A DNA stretch of 64,000 bases from Candidatus Zixiibacteriota bacterium (GCA_029860345.1 JAOUBJ010000015.1:62001-126000), one strand, 5' to 3'. Positions 8,198 through 17,428 are shown, counted from the first letter of the stretch. The notes: generated from the sequence alone by a model not told the origin. Numbers and translations: made by a program.

Positions 8198-9697
8198 CTA
8201 ACCTTCAACCGTATTCAGTTTGGCGATGGTCCTGTTTTCTGTTGTGAAATACTCTTTGGCCACGCGTTGTATGTCTTCCGGTGTGACGCTGTTGATCCGG
8301 TCGAGTTCCTTGAACATGTCTCGCCAGGATCCCCAGGCATTCTCGAAGTAGGCCAACTGGCTGGCCATGCCCAAATTGTTGCGCAGACCTCGCACGAATC
8401 CGGCTTTGGCCCGCGCTTTGATTTTGTCTACTTCCTCAACCGGGATCAATTCTTCTTTCAACCGTTCGATTTCGGCAAATACCTGCTCTTCACATTCTTC
8501 GTTGGTGTGGTCGGTAGCCGGCATAACGTATGCGAAGGCCAGGCAGGGATATTTGTTCCCCGGCCAGCCGGCAAAGACGCCGACGTTGGAGGCGATTTTC
8601 TTCTCCTTGACAAGGTTCTTGTACAACAGCGAAGTTCGACCGGAACCAAGATAGTCGGCGATAGCTTCTATCACCGGCCAGTCAGGATGGGTTCCCTGCG
8701 GCACATGGTAGGCCACGGCAAAGAGTGGTTGTGCCGGATCACCCAGCGTTACAGTTTTCTCACCTTTTTGCTGCGGCTCAATTGTGGCCACCGGTTCGGG
8801 TTTGTCGCCGTATGGAATGCGGCCCCAGTATTTCTTGGCCAGCTTGAAAACTTCTTTCGGATTCACATCGCCGACAATAGCCAGAATCATGTTCGAAGGA
8901 ATGTAATACCTGGCGTAAAAATCGGCCGCCGTCTTGCGGTTGTAGTTTTTGATATCGGACATGTGACCGACAATCGAGATGCCATACGGATGGGCCGAGA
9001 AAGCGGTCGAGGCCATGGCATCGATGGTGCGCATGATCGGGTTGTTCTCCAGCACCTGCAACCGTTCTTCGGTGATGACATTTCGCTCACGATACATCTG
9101 GCGCAACACCGGATTGATAAACCGCTCCGACTCCATCATCATCCACAGTTCGAGTTTATTGGAGGGAAGACTGATGATGTACGATGTTTGGTCCTTACCG
9201 GTCCCGGCGTTGATACCGGTGCCGCCCTCTTTTTCCAGAATGTGATCGAAAGCGTTGTCAACGGCATACTCGTTGGCGGCATCGATAGCATCGTCGAAGG
9301 CCTGCTGTAGTTCGGCCAGTCGCGCCGAATCGGCCAGGAGGCCCTTCTTTTTTTCTGCTCGCAGCAGCGCCCAGATCGAGTCTTCAACGGCCATAGCTTT
9401 CAGCTCGGCGTCCAGGTCGGTAGTGCCAAGGGTGGTGGTTCCTTTGAAAGCCATGTGCTCAAACATGTGAGCCATACCGGTGTATTCTTTGGGATCGTCG
9501 ACACCGCCGACATTCACAAAGGTCACAAACGAGGCCACCGGGGCTTCATGGCGCTCCATTACGATGATTTTCAGGCCATTGTCGAGGGTGTGTTCGGAGA
9601 CCGTTTCTTCCAGTATGGAAAAATCGAATCCAAACGCTGTTGTTGCCAGCAGCATCACACCGACAATAGTAAACAGCCTTACGGAATTCCCTTTCAT
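8198..9697 (-). CDS. M16 family zinc metallopeptidase, catalytic subunit
   Basis: The 499-residue protein has a signal peptide (MKGNSVRLFTIVGVMLLATTAFG). The inverted zinc motif H77-M-F-E-H81 lies in GMAHMFEHMAFKG, and a downstream Glu in RNVITEE is a plausible third ligand. Between them sits an insert of about 60 charged helical residues, which I also associate with FCB members of this family. Peptidase M16 C-terminal domain sequence follows (SNMILAIVGDVNP). ATG 9697 is chosen because GGAGG lies 5 nt upstream; the frame continues further without a better start. A 13-bp gap separates it from the non-catalytic partner, so the two are cotranscribed from the promoter at 9749-9777. The likely product is the active half of a secreted or periplasmic M16 heterodimer. 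Confidence 0.92.
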   Translation of the reverse strand: MKGNSVRLFTIVGVMLLATTAFGFDFSILEETVSEHTLDNGLKIIVMERHEAPVASFVTFVNVGGVDDPKEYTGMAHMFEHMAFKGTTTLGTTDLDAELKAMAVEDSIWALLRAEKKKGLLADSARLAELQQAFDDAIDAANEYAVDNAFDHILEKEGGTGINAGTGKDQTSYIISLPSNKLELWMMMESERFINPVLRQMYRERNVITEERLQVLENNPIMRTIDAMASTAFSAHPYGISIVGHMSDIKNYNRKTAADFYARYYIPSNMILAIVGDVNPKEVFKLAKKYWGRIPYGDKPEPVATIEPQQKGEKTVTLGDPAQPLFAVAYHVPQGTHPDWPVIEAIADYLGSGRTSLLYKNLVKEKKIASNVGVFAGWPGNKYPCLAFAYVMPATDHTNEECEEQVFAEIERLKEELIPVEEVDKIKARAKAGFVRGLRNNLGMASQLAYFENAWGSWRDMFKELDRINSVTPEDIQRVAKEYFTTENRTIAKLNTVEG

Positions 9698-9748
9698 AGA
9701 ATCCTCCGAGATCGAATTATGGTTAGCATTTGTTTTCAACTGCATGCG

Positions 9749-9777
9749 AATAAAAGACCAGTAGCACCGGTTGTCAA
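9749..9777 (-). promoter_or_regulatory. Sigma-70-type promoter of the M16 operon
   Basis: On the minus strand, TTGACA (9772-9777), a 17-nt spacer and TTTATT (9749-9754) lie about 45 nt before the start-site region of the ATG at 9697. The rest of the 693-bp divergent gap up to 10390 shows no convincing gene. Confidence 0.6.
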
Positions 9778-10390
9778 GTCCGGTGTTGGAATTGGGGGAG
9801 AGGCCGTCTCCCGCACATTTGGGTAGCCATAATACCACAGCAGGTTAAACGGATTTGTGTGGTATATGTTTCAGGCCGGGGGATACATTGCCATTGGTTG
9901 CCACGACTGCTCATCGAAGCCTGGAAACAGGATGTTTTTGGGTGAACTTGTACTTGACAGGCGAGTCTATAATCCGTATGCTGCTGGTGGACGAAGATTA
10001 GGAATCCACAATCTTGCATTTCACAACACGCCGGATTCCTACAGCATGAAAACAATAATCCCGGAGCGCATGTTTATACGTGCAATAGCCACTGTTCCGT
10101 GGTGGGACGGTGGGGTCTGAGGATGCTCCTGATGGAATCTGTTGCGGCTTCTATTTGAGGCTATGCGGTGGATGAGAAAGGAGGGGAGTCAAACAGAGTT
10201 TGTGATAATGGGCACACCGCCATACGCAGTGCAGCCGGTGGGCATCGGGCTAGGATGCCGGCCAAGGACCTAAACAGACAAAGCTGTCCCCTTATTGCCG
10301 AGACGGCGACAAGATGTAGAGTCAATCTTGCCGAGAACCTATTGGACAGGGAACGTTCGTTTCATGATCCCGCAACGACTGGAGGATACA

Positions 10391-13300
10391 GTGACTGAAG
10401 AGAGTGACCGCAAACAATGTTGGAGGTTCATCCGATCAACCAATAGGCGCCATGCAGCCCTTCCGATCATGATGGTCTTACTTAGTCTGCTGGCTATTGT
10501 TTTGTTCAGCGATGGGGCGCACACGGAGAATTCACCGGACCCAGGCCAAGAGGTTTCGGCGGATCGTGATCACGGAGGTGAAGAGGCCTTCACAGGATTC
10601 ACTGTCAACCACGAGTCCAGGTTTTTTCATCGAAGACTGTTCAATTTCTTCCGCAATCTATTCCGTCAGATTCGAAACATTTTTCGGGAGTTTGTCGACT
10701 TCCTGGAAGATATCCTGGGAGAGATTCTGGGTTGGCTTAAGACCTGCTTCAATGCCCTTATCGGCCAGCATGTCCGGGCTCGCGCCGTCGGGCTTGTTGG
10801 GGCGCCGGCAGTCAATGATGGAACATTCAATGATGTGATGCTGGCCCGGATTCGAGCGGCCGACAGAATCTGGTCAGGGGAGGCACGGATAAATATCGAA
10901 CCTGCATTGAACGTGTTCCACCGGCGATACCCGACCATGGCCGATCCTGTTGGCCTATATGGCCAACCCGGTGATATTCTCAATCCCGATGATGCCGTCG
11001 ATCGACTCGACTTTCTCTACACTATGCTGTTGGCCGACTTGTTGACCACCAGCGCTACTTGGCCACAGGGGCCGATTACGGTGCACTGCAGGGATTTTAT
11101 CGATCACAACGGTGCCCACTCCGAGCACATCGGCTGGGCTATCATCGGCAACCCGTTGGCGCCTTGGAGCGCAGTCGTCGACCCGGCCACGATCCTCACC
11201 GTGTATGGAAATCAGACCGAGGCCGACGCAGCAGAACGGACGATCTATGCCCACGAATTGGGACACACTTTCTCGCTGCCTGATTTGGATAATGAACCGG
11301 ATAACCTCATGCAAGGACAAATCGAGGGAGGGGATCATCTGGACAGGGGGCAGCGCAACAGGGCGAAGAAGTACCAGTTTGGAACCAATTGGATCAGGAA
11401 TTTCTTCGGTTCTGTCCTGACTTGCCTGGGCTTCAAGGACGGCAATGACCTGCCACGCGATATCTACAGGGGTCGTTTTTTCGATGAACTATTCGAGCCC
11501 GACTCGTTGTACGAGGGTGCGCCGCAGATCAACATTTTGGTGGTTTCGCTGGTGCAGCGTTCCGACAGCGGCAATTTCTTTGAGATTATCGTTCCGGAAT
11601 TGCCGGATAATCTGAACACAACCACCAGTTATTTCTTCATGCTCGACAACGATGAAGATACCCTAACCGGCGGCGACCCGTCAGGGCTCGGTCTCAGCGG
11701 AGCGCCGACTGTGGCGGGCATCGAGATCGTTGGAATGGTGGGTATCGACATTAACGGAACAGTCAACAGTGCGGAAGCCAGGATATGGCGATGGGAGGAC
11801 GGTCCGGGATTCCAGGAGATTACAGATGCCAGTTGCAGTAGTAGTATCTCTACCATCTACGCCGTCGGCGCCCGCAAGGATGGTACTGCCGATACGGTCA
11901 AGTTCATGGAACGCGTTCTCTTGAGAACTGATTCGCTGCTGGCCGATACGAGTGGGGTCATTATGAAGGCCGCTTCGTGGGATCAGGCCACCGGCTTGAC
12001 TGATACGACTCACTCGGAAATCCTGACCTTTGATGACGCCAGCACCCCGAAAGTAACGGTCGATCCCGAAATTACTTGTGCCGGCGGTAAGATAACACTC
12101 GAAGTGGATTACATGCTTCCCGAATCGAGACTCACGCTGAGCATCGAGGACGCTTCCGTCGACATTGGAGACGTGTACACCGATACATCCGGCCACGCAG
12201 TATTCACGGCTCACATACCCGATACAGCCGAGGCCGGATTCAACTCCATTACGGTGGGCCACGACACGACCGGTATCAGGGCAACCACCGTCGTCCTGGT
12301 CGAAATCGGGTTTTCAATGCGCATAGAGAAAACGCACAGCACTATCCAGGGTCAAATCGAGACGGTTGACGTTGTCATGGAGAGGTCAGGCGACGACTTT
12401 GCCGCCTTCGACCTGCTCATTGCCTATGATGCCTCGGCCATGAACTTCCAGTCAGCCACGCCGGGAGCCGCTCTCTACGACAGTTGCGGTTGGGAGTACT
12501 TCACGTATCGTACAGGTCCCTTCGGCAACTGTGGTGACGCCTGTCCCAGCGGCATGATTAGATTGGTTGGTTTGGCTGAAACCAACAATGGTCCCAACCA
12601 CCCGCAATGTTTCTCTCCTGACAGCAGTATGGACGAGGACGGGGTGGTCATAGCAACGCTTGACTTTCTAGTGTCGAACGACCGTACGCTGGAGTGTCAG
12701 TACGCTCCCATAAGGTTCTACTGGATGGATTGCGGCGACAACTTGATCTCAAGCGTGACCGGTGATACTGCTTTCGTAACGGCCAAGATATATGACTATG
12801 ACAGTACCATGGTGTGGAACGAACTGAGACGGGATATCTATCCCGAGGACAACCGTCCATTCGGTGTGGGCACGCCGGATTCATGCGTGGTCGGCGACGG
12901 CGAAGACAAGCCTGGCCCCAAACGATGTGTCAGTTTTCGCCACGGCGGCATCGACATTGTCTGTGCCGACTCGATCGATGATCGCGGTGACATCAACCTC
13001 AACGGTGTGGTCAACGAAGTGGCCGACGCCGTGCTCTACAGCAATTACTTCGTGCATGGTATCTCCGTCTTCAACGTCAACATCGACGGACAGATCGCGG
13101 CCTCCGATGTTAACGCCGATGGTATCACACTGTCGGTAGCCGATCTGGTCTACCAGATTCGCATCATCACCGGCGATGCCCCGCCGTATCCTAAACTCTC
13201 CCCGGAACCGGCCAAGGCCGATCTTGCAAACGGTGTGCTGTCGGTCGATGGCGAGATGGGTGCAGCCTATGTCGTTGTGCAGAGTTCCATCACGCCGCAT

Positions 13301-13750
13301 CTGTTGGCTGAGTCGATGGAGATGAAGTACAACTACGACGCCGATCATGACCTGACCCGTATACTCGTTTACAGCATGGAGAAGGATCGACGGTTCTCAG
13401 GTGGCTTCCTCGGCGGTATCGACGGCAACGTCATGACTTTGGAGATGGCCACCTACGAGGGCAGACCAGTGACGACCAAACTGGTGCCGGATGAGTTCGC
13501 GTTGTATCCCAGTTACCCGAACCCGTTCAACCCAGTCGCGACGATATCGTTCGCGTTGGCATCATCGGTGGACTATGAACTTGTTATCTATAACAGTCTC
13601 GGTCAGACGGTGAAGACCTTCAGCGACCATTCCGGTCCCGGCCTTGAGCGGATCGACTGGAACGCCTCAGGCTTTGCCAGTGGTGTTTATTTCTACCGAC
13701 TGACAGCGGGTGACTTCACCGACACCAGGAAGATGGTGCTGCTGAAATAG
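10391..13750 (+). CDS. Secreted metzincin-like metalloprotease with dockerin-like region and C-terminal sorting domain
   Basis: The 1119-residue protein has a signal or membrane segment at about 26-45. The zinc motif H288-E-L-G-H292-TFSLP-D298 is followed by NLM, which reads as a metzincin site with Asp as third ligand and a Met-turn. The usual Gly of HExxHxxGxxH/D is Ser. A basic amphipathic stretch (FFHRRLFNFFRNLFRQIRNI) near residue 80 may be part of a propeptide. Later parts include a cohesin-like sandwich near 640-800, a dockerin-like region near 864-934 (ADLVYQIRI), and a sorting domain from about 1034 to the end (YPNPFNP, GVYFYRL, KMVLLK). GTG 10391 is chosen because GGAGG precedes it by 5 nt. 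Upstream in-frame ATGs at 10295 and 10364 lack such a site. It is an extracellular protease by inference; the substrate is unknown. Confidence 0.85.
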   Translation: MTEESDRKQCWRFIRSTNRRHAALPIMMVLLSLLAIVLFSDGAHTENSPDPGQEVSADRDHGGEEAFTGFTVNHESRFFHRRLFNFFRNLFRQIRNIFREFVDFLEDILGEILGWLKTCFNALIGQHVRARAVGLVGAPAVNDGTFNDVMLARIRAADRIWSGEARINIEPALNVFHRRYPTMADPVGLYGQPGDILNPDDAVDRLDFLYTMLLADLLTTSATWPQGPITVHCRDFIDHNGAHSEHIGWAIIGNPLAPWSAVVDPATILTVYGNQTEADAAERTIYAHELGHTFSLPDLDNEPDNLMQGQIEGGDHLDRGQRNRAKKYQFGTNWIRNFFGSVLTCLGFKDGNDLPRDIYRGRFFDELFEPDSLYEGAPQINILVVSLVQRSDSGNFFEIIVPELPDNLNTTTSYFFMLDNDEDTLTGGDPSGLGLSGAPTVAGIEIVGMVGIDINGTVNSAEARIWRWEDGPGFQEITDASCSSSISTIYAVGARKDGTADTVKFMERVLLRTDSLLADTSGVIMKAASWDQATGLTDTTHSEILTFDDASTPKVTVDPEITCAGGKITLEVDYMLPESRLTLSIEDASVDIGDVYTDTSGHAVFTAHIPDTAEAGFNSITVGHDTTGIRATTVVLVEIGFSMRIEKTHSTIQGQIETVDVVMERSGDDFAAFDLLIAYDASAMNFQSATPGAALYDSCGWEYFTYRTGPFGNCGDACPSGMIRLVGLAETNNGPNHPQCFSPDSSMDEDGVVIATLDFLVSNDRTLECQYAPIRFYWMDCGDNLISSVTGDTAFVTAKIYDYDSTMVWNELRRDIYPEDNRPFGVGTPDSCVVGDGEDKPGPKRCVSFRHGGIDIVCADSIDDRGDINLNGVVNEVADAVLYSNYFVHGISVFNVNIDGQIAASDVNADGITLSVADLVYQIRIITGDAPPYPKLSPEPAKADLANGVLSVDGEMGAAYVVVQSSITPHLLAESMEMKYNYDADHDLTRILVYSMEKDRRFSGGFLGGIDGNVMTLEMATYEGRPVTTKLVPDEFALYPSYPNPFNPVATISFALASSVDYELVIYNSLGQTVKTFSDHSGPGLERIDWNASGFASGVYFYRLTAGDFTDTRKMVLLK

Positions 13751-13785
13751 AAGGACTTTCTGGACGAGAGGGAGTCCCTTGAAGT

Positions 13786-13905
13786 CAGATCTCCGTGAGG
13801 TCAGGTCTCTATGAGAAGAGAGGCCTGACCTACAAGACTGGCTTCGCGGCATGGCGCGCGAAGCGCGAGAAACACGGCTTGACCGTGTGGGCGGCGTGTC
13901 ATCCG
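13786..13905. repeat. Dispersed GTCAGG hairpin followed by GCGCGAAGCGCG repeat
   Basis: AGGTCAGGTCTCT pairs imperfectly with AGAGAGGCCTGACCT, and CGCGCGAAGCGCG follows. Similar GTCAGG...CCTGACC and GCGCGAAGCGCG blocks recur near 37577-37635 and 51510-51590. The hairpin could help end transcription of the upstream gene, although no T-run follows. Confidence 0.6.
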
Positions 13906-13965
13906 ATGCGCCGGGCTTGCTGATGCTCAGAACGTGAAGTGCGATTAACTAGGTTTGTAGATTCT

Positions 13966-15645
13966 TCAGTCCCCCGGCTCCACAAACCACTCAGGGGCCA
14001 GTCGTTCGGTGATTGCTACGATCTTGCTGTCCAGTTCTGCTAATGCGCCGCGTTCTATCAGATCGTCGATTACGCGGTGCAACATCACCACCCGGTCACG
14101 CATGGGAATCATGGCCGGATAGTATTCATTGTTGAAGAAGATACGGAATTGTTTACGTCGATCCTCATCGGCGAGGTGATCGCCAATAGCTCGTTCAAGA
14201 TCGGCACCTTTGAGTTCGGTCAGGTCCGTCTTCGGCGACGACAAGAGTTTGGTTGAATGCTCAAGGGAGTTCTCAGCCTTAAGACGCAGACACCAACATT
14301 CCATCAAGCCCATCGAGTTGACGACGAAAACATTGACCGTGACACAATCGGCTTCATGGTCTGCTTTTACACCCTCCATCAAGGGCAGGTAGTAATTGTC
14401 GGTGATGGCGCCGAAGGCAGCGATACCGCCCGCGAATGGGTCTTCGAGTATATCGTGAATTGTGAAGTGTGGTTTGTGTTCGAAACGGGCATCCTGAATC
14501 ATGATGAATTCATCTTCGGTAAAATTGAATCGCTCGTTCCACTGCTTGGCCGGGTCCCGGTCTTTTCGCGACAAGGCCGACTGACTGGTCAGCATACCTA
14601 TTGCCTGCCCGCCTCGCCAGACCAGCGGCAGGACCCCCACCGCCCACTCGGCCGAGCCGCCAATCTCGCCTATCATAGCGTCAAGCCTTCGTCCATTGGG
14701 GAAACTGATTCCCTCGTGACCCAGAACTACCGCCGGAAACAGGTCGCCGTCTTTGTCATAGGGGGTGGTGATTCCAGCCTCATTCAGTTGGTCCATGGCC
14801 GGGTAGTGTCGTTTGCGGTCGAGGAAGAAGGCGCTCAGTTCGTTTACCTCAGACATGCCATAGGCTGCGGCCACGGCTGCCGCGCTGTCGACCAGACTCA
14901 TTTCACGAGGGTTGAAATCATGAAACCACGCCCCGGCCATCCAGCGCTGCACATAAATGTCGGGGAGGTGACGCTTGACATTGGACTCAGTCAGAAACAA
15001 GGCAGTCAGACTGGAGTGCTGCCCCGTCACCGATTTGGTGGTGCCTTCGATCACGTCGTTGCCCATCGACAGCAAAGTCACGCTGGCCGGCATCGATGTT
15101 CCGTAGCGCTGCCTATGTTGCGGTTTTCCGAACAGCGCTCCGACTGCGATGGTGGGATTGCCGCCCGCTTCGTAACCCGGTTTGACTCGTACTCCTTCGG
15201 TTATGGTGCTTTCAATGAGAACCTCTTCACCAACGGGTAAGCGCTCTGTAGTGGTTTGAAGCACCTGAGCCATGACCTGGGCGGCCGTTCGGTCGTTGTC
15301 CCTTTTGAGAGAGTTTGTCAGTTCCTTTGTGATTTGTTCTTTGGGTACTCTGTTCAAACTGCCGCGGCCGGTGAGTCCGACGGCTACGGCCGAGAGAGCC
15401 GCTGCCACAATTGCGGATTCACGCAATTGACGATTGCGTAGCGCTCCCAGGTTTGATTGCAGGTTAAACTTGTCGCAAATAACCGTCACAGCGGCAGAGT
15501 CCAATTGAAGGCCGCAGTTCCTAAGGACGGTACCATGGCGGTGATTAAACTCGATGATGCGATCTTCGTTGAACTCATGGACCTCTCGCTGTCCATCGTA
15601 TACTATTCGTTGATCGGCGATGTCAAATCGCAACTGACTATTCAT
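13966..15645 (-). CDS. Divergent GlpX-like (class II fructose-1,6-bisphosphatase fold) protein
   Basis: The 559-residue protein can be followed along GlpX by eye. It has RESAIVAAALSAV...GRGS (GlpX ESAALAG...GRGD), then NDVIEGTTKSVTGQHSSLTAL (GlpX VDPIEGTRMTAMGQANALAV), PDIYVQRW (PDMYMEKL), DKDGDLFPAVV (IPDGDVAASI) and GEIGGSAEW (YGIGGAPEG). It is about 220 residues longer, with an N-terminal extension of some 75 residues and inserts. Asp of GRGD is Ser96 and the GEGEID acid pair is replaced by ESTITE (about 144-149), so metal binding is doubtful. ATG 15645 is the first ATG consistent with the conserved part; a TTG at 15762 is possible. The ribosome site is weak. There is no signal peptide, so it is probably cytoplasmic. 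Sugar-phosphate hydrolysis or a regulatory role are both open. Confidence 0.65.
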   Translation of the reverse strand: MNSQLRFDIADQRIVYDGQREVHEFNEDRIIEFNHRHGTVLRNCGLQLDSAAVTVICDKFNLQSNLGALRNRQLRESAIVAAALSAVAVGLTGRGSLNRVPKEQITKELTNSLKRDNDRTAAQVMAQVLQTTTERLPVGEEVLIESTITEGVRVKPGYEAGGNPTIAVGALFGKPQHRQRYGTSMPASVTLLSMGNDVIEGTTKSVTGQHSSLTALFLTESNVKRHLPDIYVQRWMAGAWFHDFNPREMSLVDSAAAVAAAYGMSEVNELSAFFLDRKRHYPAMDQLNEAGITTPYDKDGDLFPAVVLGHEGISFPNGRRLDAMIGEIGGSAEWAVGVLPLVWRGGQAIGMLTSQSALSRKDRDPAKQWNERFNFTEDEFIMIQDARFEHKPHFTIHDILEDPFAGGIAAFGAITDNYYLPLMEGVKADHEADCVTVNVFVVNSMGLMECWCLRLKAENSLEHSTKLLSSPKTDLTELKGADLERAIGDHLADEDRRKQFRIFFNNEYYPAMIPMRDRVVMLHRVIDDLIERGALAELDSKIVAITERLAPEWFVEPGD

Positions 15646-15829
15646 TGGAAATGTGCTCTGCCTGGTTTCAGGTTCAACAACCGGCCGTCGATTGTCTCGT
15701 TCGGCACTAACTCGGTCAACTTCGCGTTTGTAACAGGTAACGAACCGTGGCGCGGCAGGCAAGCATTATTATGCGATTCGATGTCGAATTTCGACCATCG
15801 CGTGTCGGAAAAGATCGCGCGACGACCAT

Positions 15830-15862
15830 AAAAAAGACCGCTCCCGGATTACAGGAGCGGTC
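15830..15862 (-). terminator. Rho-independent terminator of the thioredoxin-fold/dockerin gene
   Basis: On the minus strand GACCGCTCC and GGAGCGGTC form a stem around a short loop and are followed by TTTTTTA. It lies 30 bp beyond the stop at 15892, so the TGA-containing reading frame has a terminator of its own at its far end. Confidence 0.9.
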
Positions 15863-15891
15863 GAAATTGTCAACTATTGAAACCTGATGCT

Positions 15892-17283
15892 TTACGGAGC
15901 ACAGGTCGGGGGCGGCGGTCCGCCGGTGAACATGAAGTCAACCAGGTAGACAAGGTCGGAAATGTCGATAGTGCCGTCGATACTGCCGTCAACATTACCG
16001 GCTTCCGGGCATGGTGGGGGAGGCCCACCGGTGAACATGAAGTCAACCAGATAAACCAAATCCGAGATATCGATGTTTCCACCGGCGTCATCATCGACAT
16101 TGCCGCGCACCACGCAGCACTGGATGTGAACGGGGTGGACGGCCGACCACTCGGTTTGCGCTCCGAAAACATCCTTTGCCCGAACCATAACCTCGTAGTC
16201 ACCCTCGGCGTAGGTATGACCGATTGTGCAGGGTGCACCCGAAGTATACGGACCATACCACTCGCTGACTTTGGAGCCATCACCCCAATCCCACTGATAC
16301 TGTAGGTCATCATCGTCGACATCGGAAGTGGCGGTCTCAAACATGTATTCGACGCCATCGACACCGTTGTCCGGTCCCGCATCGACTACCGGTTGATCCG
16401 GCATACTGTTGGCCGAGACACCATTGCCGATTCGCACCGTGACTTCATAGTTGTCACCGGTGCCACCGACTTGCTCCATTCTGACTATCAGGTCCAAGTC
16501 GGGTACCACGCGTTGGCTGGAGGTGCCGATCATGTTGCGCATAGCGGTGGATGAGGTTCCGATATATAGCAGGTGGCCGCCGTCGGAATAAATCGTGGGC
16601 GTCCAGGCGGCATTGAGTTCATTGCCGCGCATACTGGCGTTGGAATTGTGACTGACAACGAGAGCTGTGTACAGGAAATTGTACGTTCCTGCGCCGTATA
16701 GACCGTGCAGCGCGACCCGCGCTGCGGGACAGCTCCCTCAGTACTTTTGCGTCAGTTCCTCCACGAACACCGTGTGCGTGTAGTCCTGATTGCTAATGTT
16801 TTGACCGGGAGCGCCCGGTGCGGCCATGGCTGCTGCCTCGGCCCAGTATGCAAAGAACGGGTTGCCCGAGGGCGGGTCGGAGTACTGGGTGTAAGGGGTG
16901 GCGTTGAACACTACCGACTGGGCCACAAGGTTGTCGGGATCAATGCTGTAAAACCCGTTGTCACTGGCGTCCCACTGAACCACGTGTGTGTACACCTCAA
17001 GGTCGTTGATGCTCAGTGTAACGGTGGGGCCAGCCCAATCCAGCATGCCGAAAGCATAGTTGTCATTGTTCAAGTCGGTGTAGCGCGACACCGGCTCCGA
17101 CATATAGATCCGTAATGTCCCCTGATAGAGCGATTTCTCGCCGCCGGACACAGGCTGAACGAGTTCGATGGGATCGCCGATTAGCTCGGGCACCGGTGTG
17201 GCGTCAAAAGCCTGGGCCATCGGCATGATCGAAATCGCCACAATCAGGGCGAGAACGACCGCGAACCTAATACCGCTTTTCAT
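15892..17283 (-). CDS. Candidate selenoprotein: secreted thioredoxin-fold, PKD and dockerin protein read through an in-frame TGA
   Basis: One frame runs from ATG 17283 to 15892, interrupted only by TGA at 16740-16738. Decoded as selenocysteine it gives 463 residues. A signal peptide (1-25) and a beta-rich domain (to about 165) are followed by a thioredoxin-like domain with HTVFVEELTQKY-U182-G-S-C185-P and the cis-Pro signature W-T-P229-T-I-Y. A PKD domain (about 295-388, WDWGDG) and two dockerin-like repeats (393-463) complete it. The TGA stands at the first Cys of the expected CxxC, as in Omp28-like/thioredoxin proteins, and a SECIS-like hairpin follows. Coding character continues for 35 codons between the TGA and the next ATG (16632), which has no clear ribosome site. 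GAGGAGA precedes ATG 17283. Alternatives: nonsense mutation, sequencing error, or two ORFs (16738-17283 and 15892-16632). The likely role is extracytoplasmic thiol/selenol redox. Confidence 0.75.
16707..16725 (-). promoter_or_regulatory. Bacterial SECIS-like hairpin
   Basis: On the minus strand GCAGCGCG (16725-16718), loop GGU (16717-16715) and CGCGCUGC (16714-16707) form a perfect 8-bp stem. It starts 12 nt after the TGA and its loop starts 20 nt after it. This matches the general bacterial SECIS layout of a short hairpin just downstream of UGA with G early in a small loop, as in E. coli fdhF. A competing CCCGC/GCGGG hairpin overlaps it. Confidence 0.6.
16738..16740 (-). other. In-frame TGA, candidate selenocysteine codon
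   Basis: It is codon 182 of the frame starting at 17283, at the position of the N-terminal active-site Cys of a thioredoxin-fold motif (U-G-S-C). TGA is a normal stop elsewhere in the window, so genome-wide recoding to Gly or Trp is unlikely. Confidence 0.65.
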
Positions 17284-17311
17284 GGTTGTCTCCTCTTCTT
17301 CTCTGCCTCGT

Positions 17312-17340
17312 TATATAAAGTAAATCCTAATTGTCCACAA
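17312..17340 (-). promoter_or_regulatory. Probable promoter of the candidate selenoprotein gene
   Basis: On the minus strand, TTGTGG (17335-17340), a 17-nt spacer and TATATA (17312-17317) lie in a locally AT-rich stretch 30 nt upstream of the ATG. The -35 box is poor. Confidence 0.4.
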
Positions 17341-17428
17341 TAAGTGTGTTCAGCGTTTTCTAACAACGACTTACATCGAACGAAATATACTTTTTTTATC
17401 TGTCAAGTCAAGCACAAAACCGGTGCCC

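Noticed and set aside
8069-9310. 413-codon plus-strand open frame opposite the two M16 genes
   Set aside because: It spans both M16 genes in antisense and has the composition of a reversed coding strand.
9956-9975. TTGACA followed by TATAAT on the plus strand as a promoter
   Set aside because: The two boxes are separated by only 8 nt, far too short for sigma-70.
9857-10120. 87-codon plus-strand open frame in the divergent gap
   Set aside because: No ribosome site and no recognisable domain; it overlaps no conserved signal and may be chance.
14257-15240. 327-codon plus-strand open frame
   Set aside because: Antisense to the GlpX-like gene, whose motifs are clear; no ribosome site.
16738-17283. 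Genome-wide recoding of TGA as explanation for the interrupted frame
   Set aside because: TGA is the natural stop for several other genes here, for example those ending at 28626, 43608, 49560 and 55583, and reading on in those would break gene boundaries.
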